A DNA stretch of 64,000 nt from Pseudochrobactrum saccharolyticum (GTDB lineage Bacteria > Pseudomonadota > Alphaproteobacteria > Rhizobiales > Rhizobiaceae): the NCBI RefSeq assembly GCF_008801715.1, contig NZ_VZPG01000001.1, positions 868,001 through 932,000 on the forward strand, written 5' to 3'. The notes beneath the pieces are model-generated. The model ran no database searches, was not told where the DNA came from, and was given only the letters and a program-made list of their open reading frames with translations. This document shows positions 51,524 to 61,504 of the stretch, piece by piece. Position 1 is the first letter of the stretch, and every line of letters starts with the position of its first letter. Made by a program: the position numbers and the translations under genes.

Positions 51524-52837
51524 ATGGCTGATCTGACCACGAATTTTCTCGGTATCCGTTCACCCAATCCGTTCTGGCTGGCTTCTGCCCCGCCAACCGA
51601 CAAAGCCTATAATGTGGAACGTGCTTTCAAAGCCGGTTGGGGTGGCGTTGTCTGGAAGACGCTGGGTGCGGAAGGCCCGCCGGTCGTCAATGTCAACGGC
51701 CCCCGCTATGGTGCCATCTGGGGTGCCGACCGCCGATTGCTCGGTTTCAACAATATTGAGCTGATTACCGACCGCTCTCTGGAAATCAATTTGCGCGAGA
51801 TGAAAGAGGTGAAAAGCCGCTGGCCTGACCGCGCTCTGATCGCCTCCATCATGGTGCCCTGCGAAGAGGAAGCATGGAAGGCCATTCTGCCACGGGTGGA
51901 AGAAACCGGTGCCGACGGCATTGAGCTGAATTTCGGTTGTCCGCACGGTATGAGCGAACGCGGCATGGGTGCTGCTGTCGGTCAGGTGCCGGAATATGTG
52001 GCCATGGTGGTGAAATGGTGCAAACAATATAGCCGCATGCCGGTGATTACCAAACTTACCCCGAATATCAGCGATATCCGTATGCCTGCACGTGCTGCTA
52101 AAAATGCCGGAACCGATGCGGTATCGCTCATCAATACCATCAATTCCATTGTTTCCATTGATCTCGACAATTTTGCCCCGCAACCAAGCATTGACGGACG
52201 CGGCTCCCATGGCGGCTATTGCGGCCCTGCGGTCAAACCGATTGCGCTCAATATGGTGGCGGAAATTGCCCGCGATCCGGAAACTCGCGGAATGCCGATT
52301 TCCGGCATTGGCGGCATCACCACATGGCGCGATGCGGCGGAATATATCTCGCTCGGTTGCGGTACGGTTCAGGTCTGCACGGCGGCCATGACCTATGGTT
52401 TCAAAGTTGTGCAGGAAATGATCGACGGTCTGTCCGACTGGATGGACAGCAAAGGCTATCAGTCGCTCGATGATTTCCGTGGCCGCGCAACCCCGCAGGT
52501 TACCGACTGGCAATATCTCAACCTCAATTACACCACCAAAGCGCGGATTGATCAGGATGCCTGCATCAAATGCGGCCGCTGTCACATTGCCTGCGAGGAT
52601 ACCTCCCATCAGGCAATTACTTCCATGATGGACGGCGTGCGCCATTTCGAGGTGATTGATGAGGAATGTGTCGGCTGTAATCTCTGCGTGAGCGTCTGTC
52701 CTGTGCAGGATTGTATCACCATGGAGCAGGTTTCCGGCATTGATCCGCGCAACAAAGAACCGATCAGCCCTGATTATGCCAACTGGACAACCCATCCGAA
52801 CAATCCGATGGCAAAACACAAACAGGCGGCAGAATAG
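51524..52837 (+). CDS. preA: NAD-dependent dihydropyrimidine dehydrogenase subunit PreA
   Basis: The catalytic subunit that reduces uracil or thymine to the 5,6-dihydro form, first step of reductive pyrimidine breakdown. The 437 residues have an FMN TIM-barrel related to class 1B dihydroorotate dehydrogenase (WLASAPPTDKAYNVERAFKAGWGGVVWKTLG, ELNFGCPHGMSERGMGAAVGQ, TKLTPNISDI). A C-terminal ferredoxin domain follows with two 4Fe-4S sites, CIKCGRCHIACEDTSHQAI and CVGCNLCVSVCPVQDC. The ATG at 51524 follows AAAGGA. The pathway genes pydC and pydB follow on the same strand beyond a convergent TetR gene. Confidence 0.95.
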   Translation: MADLTTNFLGIRSPNPFWLASAPPTDKAYNVERAFKAGWGGVVWKTLGAEGPPVVNVNGPRYGAIWGADRRLLGFNNIELITDRSLEINLREMKEVKSRWPDRALIASIMVPCEEEAWKAILPRVEETGADGIELNFGCPHGMSERGMGAAVGQVPEYVAMVVKWCKQYSRMPVITKLTPNISDIRMPARAAKNAGTDAVSLINTINSIVSIDLDNFAPQPSIDGRGSHGGYCGPAVKPIALNMVAEIARDPETRGMPISGIGGITTWRDAAEYISLGCGTVQVCTAAMTYGFKVVQEMIDGLSDWMDSKGYQSLDDFRGRATPQVTDWQYLNLNYTTKARIDQDACIKCGRCHIACEDTSHQAITSMMDGVRHFEVIDEECVGCNLCVSVCPVQDCITMEQVSGIDPRNKEPISPDYANWTTHPNNPMAKHKQAAE

Positions 52838-52924
52838 GAGCGGTAAACGGTGACAGGACAGGCAGTCATCACAACCCGTAAAACAGAGAGCGGCAGAGAA
52901 TTTTCTGCCGTGTCTCTTCCCTGC

Positions 52925-53593
52925 TTAACGGGGCCGGATACCATTAAGCAGAATGGCGCTGACCGCCTGTACCGTTTTCTCACAGCAATCCGGCGCATCA
53001 AATTTTTCACCGAGCACTGCGCGCAACTGCGTTTCAAAATCGGAATAATGCTGGGTCGTCGCCCAGATCGTGAAAATCAGATGATGCGGGTCGGTCTTTG
53101 CCAGCCTGCCCTCTTCCATCCATTGCCCGATCATGGCCGCTTTTTCATCCACCAGTTCGCGCATATCCTCTTGCAGGAAAGTGCCGATTGCCGGTGCACC
53201 ATGCATAATCTCATTGGCGAACAGGCGCGAAGCCGCAGGATTGCGGAACGCCATTTCAATCTTATTGCGGATGTAAGAGCCAAGCTCTTCCAGCGGTTCG
53301 CCCTGCGGATCAATAGACTGCAGCGAGGCCAGCCATTCTTCCATCGTCTGCTGCAAAACGGTGTTGTAAATATCTTCCTTACGGCGGAAATAATACAGAA
53401 GATTAGGCTTCGACATACCGGATTTCAGTGCGATCTGGTCGATGGTGGAACCACGAAAACCATAGGTCGAGAACACATCCAGCGCGGCTTCGAGAATGAG
53501 CTTGCGGTTCATTTCCTGAATACGCGACAGGCTTTCAGGTTGTTCCTGCTGCATCACGGAAATGTCTTTAGCCGATTTAGATTTCCGTACCAT
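52925..53593 (-). CDS. TetR-family regulator, RutR-like
   Basis: A 222-residue TetR repressor. The helix-turn-helix is at about 24-72 (RKLILEAALDVFSTYGFRGSTIDQIALKSGMSKPNLLYYFRRKEDIY), followed by a YcdC-type C-terminal domain with SYIRNKIEMAFRNPAASRLFANEIMHGAP, typical of RutR. RutR senses uracil and thymine and controls pyrimidine degradation. Here the gene sits between preTA and pydCB, and a RutR-like site precedes preT. I chose the ATG at 53593 (MVRKSK), preceded by GGGGAAGAG, over 53647. It is convergent with preA and divergent from pydC. Confidence 0.87.
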   Translation of the reverse strand: MVRKSKSAKDISVMQQEQPESLSRIQEMNRKLILEAALDVFSTYGFRGSTIDQIALKSGMSKPNLLYYFRRKEDIYNTVLQQTMEEWLASLQSIDPQGEPLEELGSYIRNKIEMAFRNPAASRLFANEIMHGAPAIGTFLQEDMRELVDEKAAMIGQWMEEGRLAKTDPHHLIFTIWATTQHYSDFETQLRAVLGEKFDAPDCCEKTVQAVSAILLNGIRPR

Positions 53594-53947
53594 GCTGCTC
53601 TTCCCCGCATTTTCATACTGCCTGCAAATATAATGCGTTACAGGCAAATTCGGCCACCGATATTCTCTTGTCCTGAACGGATTTTAGTGGATGATACAGC
53701 AGCCGGTTTCCAGCAACGGAAGCAAGCCGGTTTCATAAAATACTCCGCAACAGAACGGAGCAGTAATCAACGTGTTTTTGGGGAAACAATCAAGGCTCTT
53801 TTTATGCGGCCTCTGACAAGGCTGCGCATATTACGCCAAAACGCATCATCTTTCACGATGCGCTGAATGAGGAGGAAATCCACATGCCGTCTCCCCGCGC
53901 CTTTATGAACTTATCATGATTAATACAGACCGCATACGGAAACAGAC
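53594..53947. other. Divergent control region between the TetR gene and ureidopropionase gene
   Basis: A 354-base region that should contain both promoters. Near its right end CGCATC / GATGCG (53842-53862) forms a hairpin, followed by a strong GAGGAGGAA site and an 11-codon frame (53884-53919, MPSPRAFMNLS). No perfect RutR-type site is visible. Confidence 0.5.
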
Positions 53948-55198
53948 ATGAACACGCATCTGAACAGCAATCTCAAAACCAATGCTGACCGCCTCTGGGA
54001 CAGCCTGATGGATATGGCCAAAATCGGCCCTGGCATTTCAACGGGGAATAACCGTCAGACCCTGACCGATGAAGACCGCGAAGGCCGGCTGCTTTTTCAG
54101 AAATGGTGCGAAGATGCCGGTATGACCATGGGCGTCGATACAATGGGCAATATGTTCGCCCGCCGCGAAGGCAGTGATCCGTCGCTGCCACCGGTGATGC
54201 TCGGCAGCCATCTCGACACCCAGCCGACCGGTGGTAAATTCGACGGCGTGCTCGGTGTGCTCGGCGGACTGGAAGTGGTGCGCACCCTCAATGATCTCGG
54301 CATCAAAACCCGTCATCCGATTGAAGTGGTCAACTGGACCAATGAAGAAGGCGCCCGTTTTGCTCCCGCCATGCTGGCTTCCGGTGTTTTCGCCGGTCTC
54401 TTTGATGAAGCATGGGCGAAATCCCGCACGGATGCGGACGGTAAAACCGTTGGCGACGAGCTGAAACGCATCGGCTTTGAAGGTTCAATCCCGACCGCCA
54501 AGCGCCCGATCAAAGCCTATTACGAGCTGCATATTGAACAAGGGCCTATTCTGGAAGATGAAGGTCTGGATATCGGTATTGTCACCCATGGTCAGGGGCT
54601 GAAATGGTTGCAGATCACCCTCACCGGCAAAGAAGCCCATACCGGTTCAACACCGATGCGCAAACGCGTGAATGCAGGGCTTGGTATGGCACGTATCACC
54701 GAGCGGGTGGATGAGATTGCATGGGAGCACGCACCGAATGGCGTGGGTGCCGTGGGCTATGCCCATATCAGCCCGAATTCCCGCAATATCATTCCGGGTA
54801 CTGCTGTTTTTGTCGCCGACTTCCGTCATCCGGATAAAGCAGAACTCGCCAAAATGGTGCAGAAACTGGAGAAATCCGTAGCGGAAATCTGTGAGAAAAT
54901 CGGCCTGACCTATCAGATTGAAGAAGTCGGCGCGTTTGATCCGGTTTCCTTTGACGAGACCTGCCTCTCGACCATCCGTCAGGCAACCGAGCGTCTCGGT
55001 CTGTCACACCGCAATATTATATCCGGTGCCGGCCATGATGCCTGCTGGATCAATCAGGTTGCACCGTCAGCCATGATTATGTGCCCTTGCGTTGATGGTC
55101 TGAGCCATAATGAGGCCGAGGACATCACCAAAGAATGGGCTGGCAACGGCGCTGATGTGCTGTTGCATGCAGCATTGGAGACCGCTGAAATCGTATAA
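53948..55198 (+). CDS. pydC: Beta-ureidopropionase / N-carbamoyl amino acid hydrolase (M20 family)
   Basis: Hydrolyses N-carbamoyl-beta-alanine to beta-alanine, CO2 and ammonia, the third step of reductive pyrimidine breakdown. The 416-residue M20-type zinc amidase has metal and catalytic motifs MLGSHLDTQPTGGKFDGVLG (about 83-102), NWTNEEGARFAPAMLASG, YELHIEQGPILED and KEAHTGSTPMRKR in the dimerisation domain, then GAGHDACW (metal His) and GLSHNEAED. The beta-amino or L-carbamoyl preference cannot be separated by motifs, but preTA upstream and dihydropyrimidinase downstream make ureidopropionase the best assignment. pydB starts 94 bases later. Confidence 0.9.
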   Translation: MNTHLNSNLKTNADRLWDSLMDMAKIGPGISTGNNRQTLTDEDREGRLLFQKWCEDAGMTMGVDTMGNMFARREGSDPSLPPVMLGSHLDTQPTGGKFDGVLGVLGGLEVVRTLNDLGIKTRHPIEVVNWTNEEGARFAPAMLASGVFAGLFDEAWAKSRTDADGKTVGDELKRIGFEGSIPTAKRPIKAYYELHIEQGPILEDEGLDIGIVTHGQGLKWLQITLTGKEAHTGSTPMRKRVNAGLGMARITERVDEIAWEHAPNGVGAVGYAHISPNSRNIIPGTAVFVADFRHPDKAELAKMVQKLEKSVAEICEKIGLTYQIEEVGAFDPVSFDETCLSTIRQATERLGLSHRNIISGAGHDACWINQVAPSAMIMCPCVDGLSHNEAEDITKEWAGNGADVLLHAALETAEIV

Positions 55199-55292
55199 AT
55201 ACCTGCTCCGGCATGAGATATTTGTGCCGGAGCTCTTAACCTTTTCGATCAATCAGCATCTGTTCGCAAAAAACCATAAGGGGAAACGAACA

Positions 55293-56789
55293 ATGTCATA
55301 TTCCGGATCGCATACCAAGTCACAGGCAGATAGTAAAACAACACTGATTAAAGGCGGTAAAATCGTTACCGCAGACCGCTCTTACGATGCGGATATTCTG
55401 ATTGCAGACGGCAAAATTGCCGCTATCGGCCATGATTTGCAGGGCGATACCACAATTGATGCGCATGGCTGCCTGATTATGCCGGGGGGCATTGATCCCC
55501 ACACCCATCTGGAAATGCCGTTTATGGGCACCCACAGTTCCGATGATTTTGACAGCGGCACCGCTGCGGCACTGGCAGGCGGAACCACAATGGTGGTCGA
55601 TTTTGTGCTACCCTCACCGGAAGGCAATTTGCTGGAAGCCTTGCAGGACTGGTTTCAGAAAGCAGGCAAAGCGCGCACCGACTATTCCTTCCACATGGCT
55701 GTCACCGGCTGGAGCGAGCGCTGCTATAATGAAATGCCGGAAGTGGTGGCACGCGGCGTCAATACATTCAAACATTTCATGGCCTATAAAGGCGCATTGA
55801 TGGTCAATGATGACGAGATGTTTGCCTCTTTCCGCCGCTGTGCTGAAATCGGCGCCATGCCGCTGGTGCATGCCGAAAACGGCGATATTGTCGCGCAATT
55901 ACAGCAAAATCTGCTGGCAGCAGGCAATACAGGGCCAGAAGCGCACAGCTATTCCCGCCCGCCGGAAGTGGAAGGCGAAGCCACCAACCGCGCCATCATG
56001 ATTGCCGATCAGGCAGGCGTGCCGCTCTATGTCGTGCATGTTTCCTGCGAACAGGCGCATGAAGCCATCCGCCGTGCGCGCCAGAAAGGCATGCGCGTTT
56101 ATGGCGAACCGCTGATCCAGCATCTGACACTGGATGAGAGCGAGTATCAGAATAAAAACTGGGACTATGCGGCACGGCGGGTGATGTCACCGCCATTTCG
56201 CGACAAGATCAATCAGGACAGTCTATGGGCGGGTTTAAGCGCAGGTAGCCTGCAATGTGTAGCCACTGACCATTGCGCTTTCACCACCGAACAAAAGCGC
56301 CACGGCGTTGGTAATTTCACCAAAATCCCGAACGGTACCGCAGGGCTGGAAGAACGTCTGCCGGTGCTATGGACAACAGGTGTGCGCACCGGTCGTCTGA
56401 CCGAGAATGAATTTGTCGCTGTTACCTCAACCAATGCAGCGAAAATTCTCAATATCTATCCGCGCAAAGGTGCGGTGCTGGAAGGATCAGATGCAGATCT
56501 CATCATCTGGGATCCGAATGCAACCAAGACAATCTCGGCGAAGCATCAGCATTCGGCGATTGATTACAATGTGTTTGAAGGCATGAAAGTGACCGGCCTG
56601 CCACGCATGACTATCAGCGGCGGGCGTGTTGCCTATGCGCAGGGTAAAATTCTGGCAGAGCCCGGTGACGGACGCTTTATTGAGCGTGCGCCGAATACAC
56701 CGCAACAGCAGGCTTTGTCGGTTTGGAAAGAAGTCGTCGCACCACGCAAAGTAGAACGTGATCCGGCTCTGATGCCGATTGGTGTGTGA
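55293..56789 (+). CDS. pydB: Dihydropyrimidinase (hydantoinase family)
   Basis: Opens dihydrouracil to N-carbamoyl-beta-alanine. The 498-residue amidohydrolase has the metal motif IDPHTHLEMPF (near 74), the carboxylated lysine in NTFKHFMAYKGAL (near 166), His in LVHAENGD and VVHVSCEQAH, and the final Asp in CVATDHCAF (near 330). The ATG at 55293 follows AAGGGGAAA; a longer open frame reaches back into pydC and is not used. It ends the pyrimidine cluster, followed by a bidirectional terminator. Confidence 0.95.
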   Translation: MSYSGSHTKSQADSKTTLIKGGKIVTADRSYDADILIADGKIAAIGHDLQGDTTIDAHGCLIMPGGIDPHTHLEMPFMGTHSSDDFDSGTAAALAGGTTMVVDFVLPSPEGNLLEALQDWFQKAGKARTDYSFHMAVTGWSERCYNEMPEVVARGVNTFKHFMAYKGALMVNDDEMFASFRRCAEIGAMPLVHAENGDIVAQLQQNLLAAGNTGPEAHSYSRPPEVEGEATNRAIMIADQAGVPLYVVHVSCEQAHEAIRRARQKGMRVYGEPLIQHLTLDESEYQNKNWDYAARRVMSPPFRDKINQDSLWAGLSAGSLQCVATDHCAFTTEQKRHGVGNFTKIPNGTAGLEERLPVLWTTGVRTGRLTENEFVAVTSTNAAKILNIYPRKGAVLEGSDADLIIWDPNATKTISAKHQHSAIDYNVFEGMKVTGLPRMTISGGRVAYAQGKILAEPGDGRFIERAPNTPQQQALSVWKEVVAPRKVERDPALMPIGV

Positions 56790-56808
56790 AATAAAGTATC
56801 CATCAACT

Positions 56809-56839
56809 AAAAAACGGCGGGAGCACCCGCCGTTTTTTT
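56809..56839. terminator. Bidirectional terminator between pydB and the RND pump
   Basis: AAAACGGCGGG / CCCGCCGTTTT hairpin with AGCA loop and T runs on both strands, between convergent genes. Confidence 0.9.
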
Positions 56840-56865
56840 ATATCCAGATGAGGTTCTGACCGGCT

Positions 56866-59800
56866 TTATTCCGGTTTCATCTCCAGCGTGGCCGCATGAG
56901 CCAGCTCGCGATCCAGACGTTTTTCTTCATCGCTTTTCGGCTTGGTGAAACGGCCAAGCAGCAGATAGGCAACCGGTGTCACATAGAGCGTGGCAATGGT
57001 TGCCAGTCCAAGACCGCCGACGATAATCCAGCCCAGCGCAATACGGGCTTCCGCACCGGCACCGGAAGCGATGACCAGCGGAATACCGCCAAGCACCGCA
57101 CAGATCATCGTCATACAAACCGGACGCAGGCGGATATTCGATGCTTCTTCCACCGCCTCCCGCAAAGACAGGCCACGGTCGCGCAACTGATCGGCAAACT
57201 CCACGATCAGAATACCGTTCTTCGCCATAATCCCGACCAGCAGCACCAGCCCGATCTGGCTATACACATTAAGACTCGTGCCGGTGAGGATCAGCGCCAC
57301 AATAGCACAGCCGAGCCCCAGCGGCACGGTCGCCATTACGATCAGCGCACTGACAAAGCTCTCAAATTGTGCGGCCAGAACCAGCAGAATGATCACCACC
57401 GCAAAGCCAAATACCAGAAACAGACCGGTCGAGGTTTCGCCCAGCGTTGCCGCTTCTGCCAGCGGCACCATTTGCACACCGGCAGGCAGCAATGGCGCGG
57501 CCAGTTCCTGTACGGTTTTATAAGCATCGCCCAGAGCAAAATCACTGCTCAGACCTGAAGTAATCGCAATGGAGCGCAGGCGCTGTTCACGCGCCAGCTG
57601 CGGCGGCACTGCAATTTCCCGCACCGTGGCAATGGTTGCCATCGAGACATAACGACCGTCACCGGTACGCATGAAGACATTTTCCAGATCCGTCGGATCA
57701 TTGATCGGATTGGACGTCGCCATCATCTTCACATCATAAGAACGGTCACCGATATAGACAGCGCCGATCCTGCGGCCATCGAGCACCGACTGCACCGCAT
57801 TGGCGAGACCGGTAATATCGATACCGAGATCCGATGCCCGCTCGCGGTCAATCTGTACCGAGAGCTGCGGCTGCGTTGCGTCCACCGACAGGCGTGGCTG
57901 CTGGAAGCGCGGATCTTTCTCCATCTCAGCCAGCAAAGCACGGGTGACCGGCTGGATCGTTGCATAATCATTGCCAACCAGCGTGAATTGCAGACCATTG
58001 CCGGCACCGCGAATACCGAGACTGTTTGGCTGCAGAGTAAATGCACGCACGCCGGTAATCGGACGCAGACGCTTGTTAATATCGGCAACAATATCCTGCT
58101 GCTTACGGTCGCGCTCTGCCCAGTCGGCCAGTGTCAGCACCATAAAACCGTTATTGGACGCACCACCGGAACCGGCAATAGCATAGGAGTTTACAATCTC
58201 GCCATTATCGCGCAGCGGTTTGAGCGCCACGTCAATCTGCTCAAGCTGTGAGCGCAGGAAATCAATACTGATGCCCTGCGGGCCGGAAATACGCAGCATA
58301 ACCGCAGAACGATCCTCATTCGGTGTCAGTTCCTGACGCAAAGTCGTATAGGCACTTAATGAGAAGAAGGCGAAAACCAGAGCTGCGGCAACCACAATCC
58401 ACGGCGCATTAAGGCACCAATGCAGACTGCGGCGATAGAATTGTGCCAGACCGGTACTGACACGATAGACAAGCCCGCGCGGCTTATCTGCACCGGTTTC
58501 ATGGGCGATGCTTTCGGCGGTCAGAAACCGCGAAGCCAGCATCGGACACAGTGTGAGCGCCACCACGGAGGACAGCAGAACAGCAATTGCCAGCACAAAA
58601 CCGAATTCGCGGAACAAGCCGCCGGCCTGTCCGGGCAAGAAGGAAATCGGCACGAACACCGCAACCAGTGTCAGTGTTGTGGCGATAACCGCGAAGAACA
58701 CTTCTTTCGTGCCAAGCACCGCAGCCGCACGCGGCCCCAGCCCCATCGACCGGCGCCGGACAATATTTTCCAGCACCACAATCGCGTCATCCACCACCAG
58801 ACCGGTTGCCAGAACCAGCGCCAGAAGGGTCAGAATATTGATCGAAAATCCTGCCAGATAAATCGCCGCCACAGTACCGACCAGCGCCACCGGAATGGAA
58901 ACAGTCGGGATCAGTGTCGCGCGGATATCGCGCAGGAACATATAGATGACAGCAATAACAATGAGGATCGCTGCAGTCAGCGCGATTTCCACCTCATGCA
59001 TCGCACCACGGATGAAGTTCGCATCATCACTGGTCACCCGCATTGTCATGCCTTCCGGCAATGTCTTATTCAGGCGCTCGACTTCCGCACGAATACCGTC
59101 CGAAATATCCAAAGTGTTGGACTGAGCCTGACGGATAATGCCAAGGCCGATACTGTTACGGCCATTATTGAGCACTGCCGAGCTTTCAATATCCGGCCCC
59201 AGCGTGACATTGGCGACATCGCGGATACGGGTCTGCCCTTTGATAATGATATTCTCGAAATCCTGCGGCGAGGAAACCGATGCTGTGGCGCGCACCACAA
59301 TCGCCTGAGAAGCACTGCGCAGCGATCCGGCAGGTTGATCCAAAGCCATAGAAGCCAGTGCTGAACTGACATCAGCAAAAGTCAGGCCATAACTGGCCAG
59401 ACGTTTATGGTCGATATCAATACGGAAAATCTTGTCACGGTCACCATAGGTTTCCACATCGGCCACACCGGGCACGGCGGAAAGCACATCGACAATCTGA
59501 TCCTCGACAATCACCGTCATATCATCAACGCTGAGCGTTTCAGACGCAATTGCCAGACGCATGACCGCATCAGCATTGGAATCCGCCTTGATGATACGCG
59601 ATGCATCGGCTTCTTCCGGCATCTGGTTGGCCACGCGCGAGATCGAGTCACGCATATCAGCGGCGGCGACATTGATGTCCACGCCGTCATTGAATTCAAC
59701 CGTCACACGGCTGCGGCCGAATGATGAGGTTGAAGAAATATTCTTCACACCGGAAACACGGGCAACTTCATTTTCCAGAACCTGCGTGACCTCACGGTCA

Positions 59801-60075
59801 ACCGTTTCTGCAGATGCACCGTCAAAAGTTGTACTGATCGAAATAACCGGACGGTCAACATCCGGCAATTCGCGGATATCCACGCCACTCAGAGCCGCAA
59901 GGCCTGCCACAACAATCAGCACATTGAGCACGAAAGCAAAAACCGGACGGCGAATAAACAATGCCGTAAAACCGCCGGTCTGCGGATTATGCCCGCCGCC
60001 TTTTTCTTCAGCGCCGGTTACATCCTCAGTTATTGTGTTTGTTTCAGCGGATGATTTGTCAGAATTCATCATCAT
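56866..60075 (-). CDS. RND efflux pump inner-membrane transporter (HAE1 family)
   Basis: A proton-driven exporter of 1069 residues with the twelve-segment RND fold. N-terminal features are FTALFIRRPVFAFVLNVLIVVAGLAAL. The proton-relay Asp pair is in LVLATGLVVDDAIVVLENIVRRR (near 425), and the second half carries GLVLLVGIMAKNGILIVEFADQLRDRGLSLREAVEEAS. It begins where the fusion protein gene ends (4-base overlap). No outer-membrane channel is encoded here, so an unlinked TolC-type protein must complete the pump. Substrates may be drugs or metabolites. The N-terminus contains a hydrophilic extension of about 40 residues before the first membrane segment. Confidence 0.93.
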   Translation of the reverse strand: MMMNSDKSSAETNTITEDVTGAEEKGGGHNPQTGGFTALFIRRPVFAFVLNVLIVVAGLAALSGVDIRELPDVDRPVISISTTFDGASAETVDREVTQVLENEVARVSGVKNISSTSSFGRSRVTVEFNDGVDINVAAADMRDSISRVANQMPEEADASRIIKADSNADAVMRLAIASETLSVDDMTVIVEDQIVDVLSAVPGVADVETYGDRDKIFRIDIDHKRLASYGLTFADVSSALASMALDQPAGSLRSASQAIVVRATASVSSPQDFENIIIKGQTRIRDVANVTLGPDIESSAVLNNGRNSIGLGIIRQAQSNTLDISDGIRAEVERLNKTLPEGMTMRVTSDDANFIRGAMHEVEIALTAAILIVIAVIYMFLRDIRATLIPTVSIPVALVGTVAAIYLAGFSINILTLLALVLATGLVVDDAIVVLENIVRRRSMGLGPRAAAVLGTKEVFFAVIATTLTLVAVFVPISFLPGQAGGLFREFGFVLAIAVLLSSVVALTLCPMLASRFLTAESIAHETGADKPRGLVYRVSTGLAQFYRRSLHWCLNAPWIVVAAALVFAFFSLSAYTTLRQELTPNEDRSAVMLRISGPQGISIDFLRSQLEQIDVALKPLRDNGEIVNSYAIAGSGGASNNGFMVLTLADWAERDRKQQDIVADINKRLRPITGVRAFTLQPNSLGIRGAGNGLQFTLVGNDYATIQPVTRALLAEMEKDPRFQQPRLSVDATQPQLSVQIDRERASDLGIDITGLANAVQSVLDGRRIGAVYIGDRSYDVKMMATSNPINDPTDLENVFMRTGDGRYVSMATIATVREIAVPPQLAREQRLRSIAITSGLSSDFALGDAYKTVQELAAPLLPAGVQMVPLAEAATLGETSTGLFLVFGFAVVIILLVLAAQFESFVSALIVMATVPLGLGCAIVALILTGTSLNVYSQIGLVLLVGIMAKNGILIVEFADQLRDRGLSLREAVEEASNIRLRPVCMTMICAVLGGIPLVIASGAGAEARIALGWIIVGGLGLATIATLYVTPVAYLLLGRFTKPKSDEEKRLDRELAHAATLEMKPE

Positions 60076-61211
60076 CCTGCCTGTTTACTGTTTGCCTGCG
60101 CTGTGGCCGGTTCTTTCGGGCTGGCGGTGTTGCCCGCGCCCTTAATCGTCACATTGCCGCCTTCACGCACATTCTGCACGCCTTCGGTGACAATCGTATC
60201 ACCCTCAGCCAGTGCACCATCAACCAGCACTGCATTGGCATTGCGCTGGATAATCCGTGCAGCAACACGCTCGGCCTTGCCATCTTTGGTAATGCGCCAG
60301 ACATAAGAACCATCGCCGTCCCACTGCACAGACAGCGGGTCAACCGCCAGATATTGATCGCCGGGGAAAAGGATAGTCACGGTAAAAGACATACCGGCAC
60401 GCAGCACATCGCTCGGATTGGTAATTTCCGCACGCACCCGCAAAGTCCGGCTGGCCGCGTCAATCATATTATCCATAGCACTGACCTGCCCCTGAAAGCT
60501 TTTGCCTGGCAGAGCCGTCGGCATTGCTGTCACGGCCTGCCCCAACCGCAATTGCGGTGCAAACCGCTCCGGTACCCAGATATCAATCAGCAGCTTTGAG
60601 CGGTCATCAATCGTAGCAATCGTGGTGGAGGATGTGACATAATTCCCTGCGTCCACCGGCAGAATACCGACAATACCGGCAATCGGTGCTGTAACCGAAC
60701 GGCGGCTGAGCGCCAGTTCCGCATCCTTCACAGCCAGTTTTGCATTGGCCAGAGCAAGCTCTGCCGCAACAACCTGTACCTGTGTCGCCGTGTTGGAAGC
60801 CCGCAAAGTTGCCATACGCTGTTGTGTGATTTCCGCGTCTTTCAGCAGCACCTGTGCTTTCTCAACGGCAATCTGTTCTGTTTCCGCATCCAGTTCGGCA
60901 ATGACCTGATCTTTATGGACGGTGGTGCCTGCACTCACCAGAAACCGGCGAATAGTTCCGCTTGAATAAGGCGAAACCGCAACCGTATTGAGCGCAACAC
61001 CGCTGCCGATAGCACTCAGCTTGTCATTGACGACCTGTTTCTGGGCTGGCTTTACAACCACCAAAGGCGCGTTGCGCGCGCCACTCTGCCCTGCTGCCGG
61101 TGCGCCGCCGGTGGCCTGTGTCGCGGAACGTTCAGTATTATACCAGCTCCAGCCCCCGAAGGCGGCGGCAGCCACGACCAAACAAACCGTAATTTGTTTC
61201 CAGTTTTTCAT
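60072..61211 (-). CDS. RND efflux pump membrane fusion protein
   Basis: The periplasmic adaptor that links the RND transporter with an outer-membrane channel. The protein of about 379 residues has an N-terminal anchor (MKNWKQITVCLVVAAAAFGGWSWY), a split lipoyl domain around a coiled-coil hairpin (about 100-200, with TAPIAGIVGILPVDAGNYV after it), a beta-barrel and a Pro-rich tail. I chose the ATG at 61211, preceded by GGAAG; a start seven codons upstream is possible. It is coupled to the transporter gene by a 4-base overlap. No regulator of the pair lies adjacent. Confidence 0.9.
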   Translation of the reverse strand: MKNWKQITVCLVVAAAAFGGWSWYNTERSATQATGGAPAAGQSGARNAPLVVVKPAQKQVVNDKLSAIGSGVALNTVAVSPYSSGTIRRFLVSAGTTVHKDQVIAELDAETEQIAVEKAQVLLKDAEITQQRMATLRASNTATQVQVVAAELALANAKLAVKDAELALSRRSVTAPIAGIVGILPVDAGNYVTSSTTIATIDDRSKLLIDIWVPERFAPQLRLGQAVTAMPTALPGKSFQGQVSAMDNMIDAASRTLRVRAEITNPSDVLRAGMSFTVTILFPGDQYLAVDPLSVQWDGDGSYVWRITKDGKAERVAARIIQRNANAVLVDGALAEGDTIVTEGVQNVREGGNVTIKGAGNTASPKEPATAQANSKQAG

Positions 61212-61453
61212 TATCTTCCGATCTTGCCGCAACCTGAGTTAATTGCCTGCACAGACAGGCTCGCTGCATTCTGCTCTTAAAATGCGTAATCTGCGGTCTC
61301 AGGTCTAATTAAATTTCTGTAATCCTGTTGCGGCAAAGTGCCGGAAAGCCCGTAAAACCGGTATCCGGCCCTGTTTAAACCACGTCTCATGCCCTGAGAT
61401 GAGCCGATATGATTAATAAGACCTTACCATGAGATGGGTCTGACAAAACAAAA

Positions 61454-61480
61454 CGGGCGGAAACACGCTGTTTCCGCCCG
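61454..61480 (-). terminator. Terminator of psuK-psuG
   Basis: CGGGCGGAAACA / TGTTTCCGCCCG hairpin with a short loop. On the minus strand it is followed by TTTTGTTTTG, 24 bases after the psuG stop. The 61212-61453 stretch beside it holds only the promoter region of the efflux genes. Confidence 0.85.
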
Positions 61481-61504
61481 CTGAACTCAATAGGATACTG
61501 TCTT

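Noticed and set aside
52850-53866. 338-codon plus-strand frame over the TetR gene
   Set aside because: It is antisense to a clear RutR-like protein and its product is His/Arg/Phe-rich with no domain.
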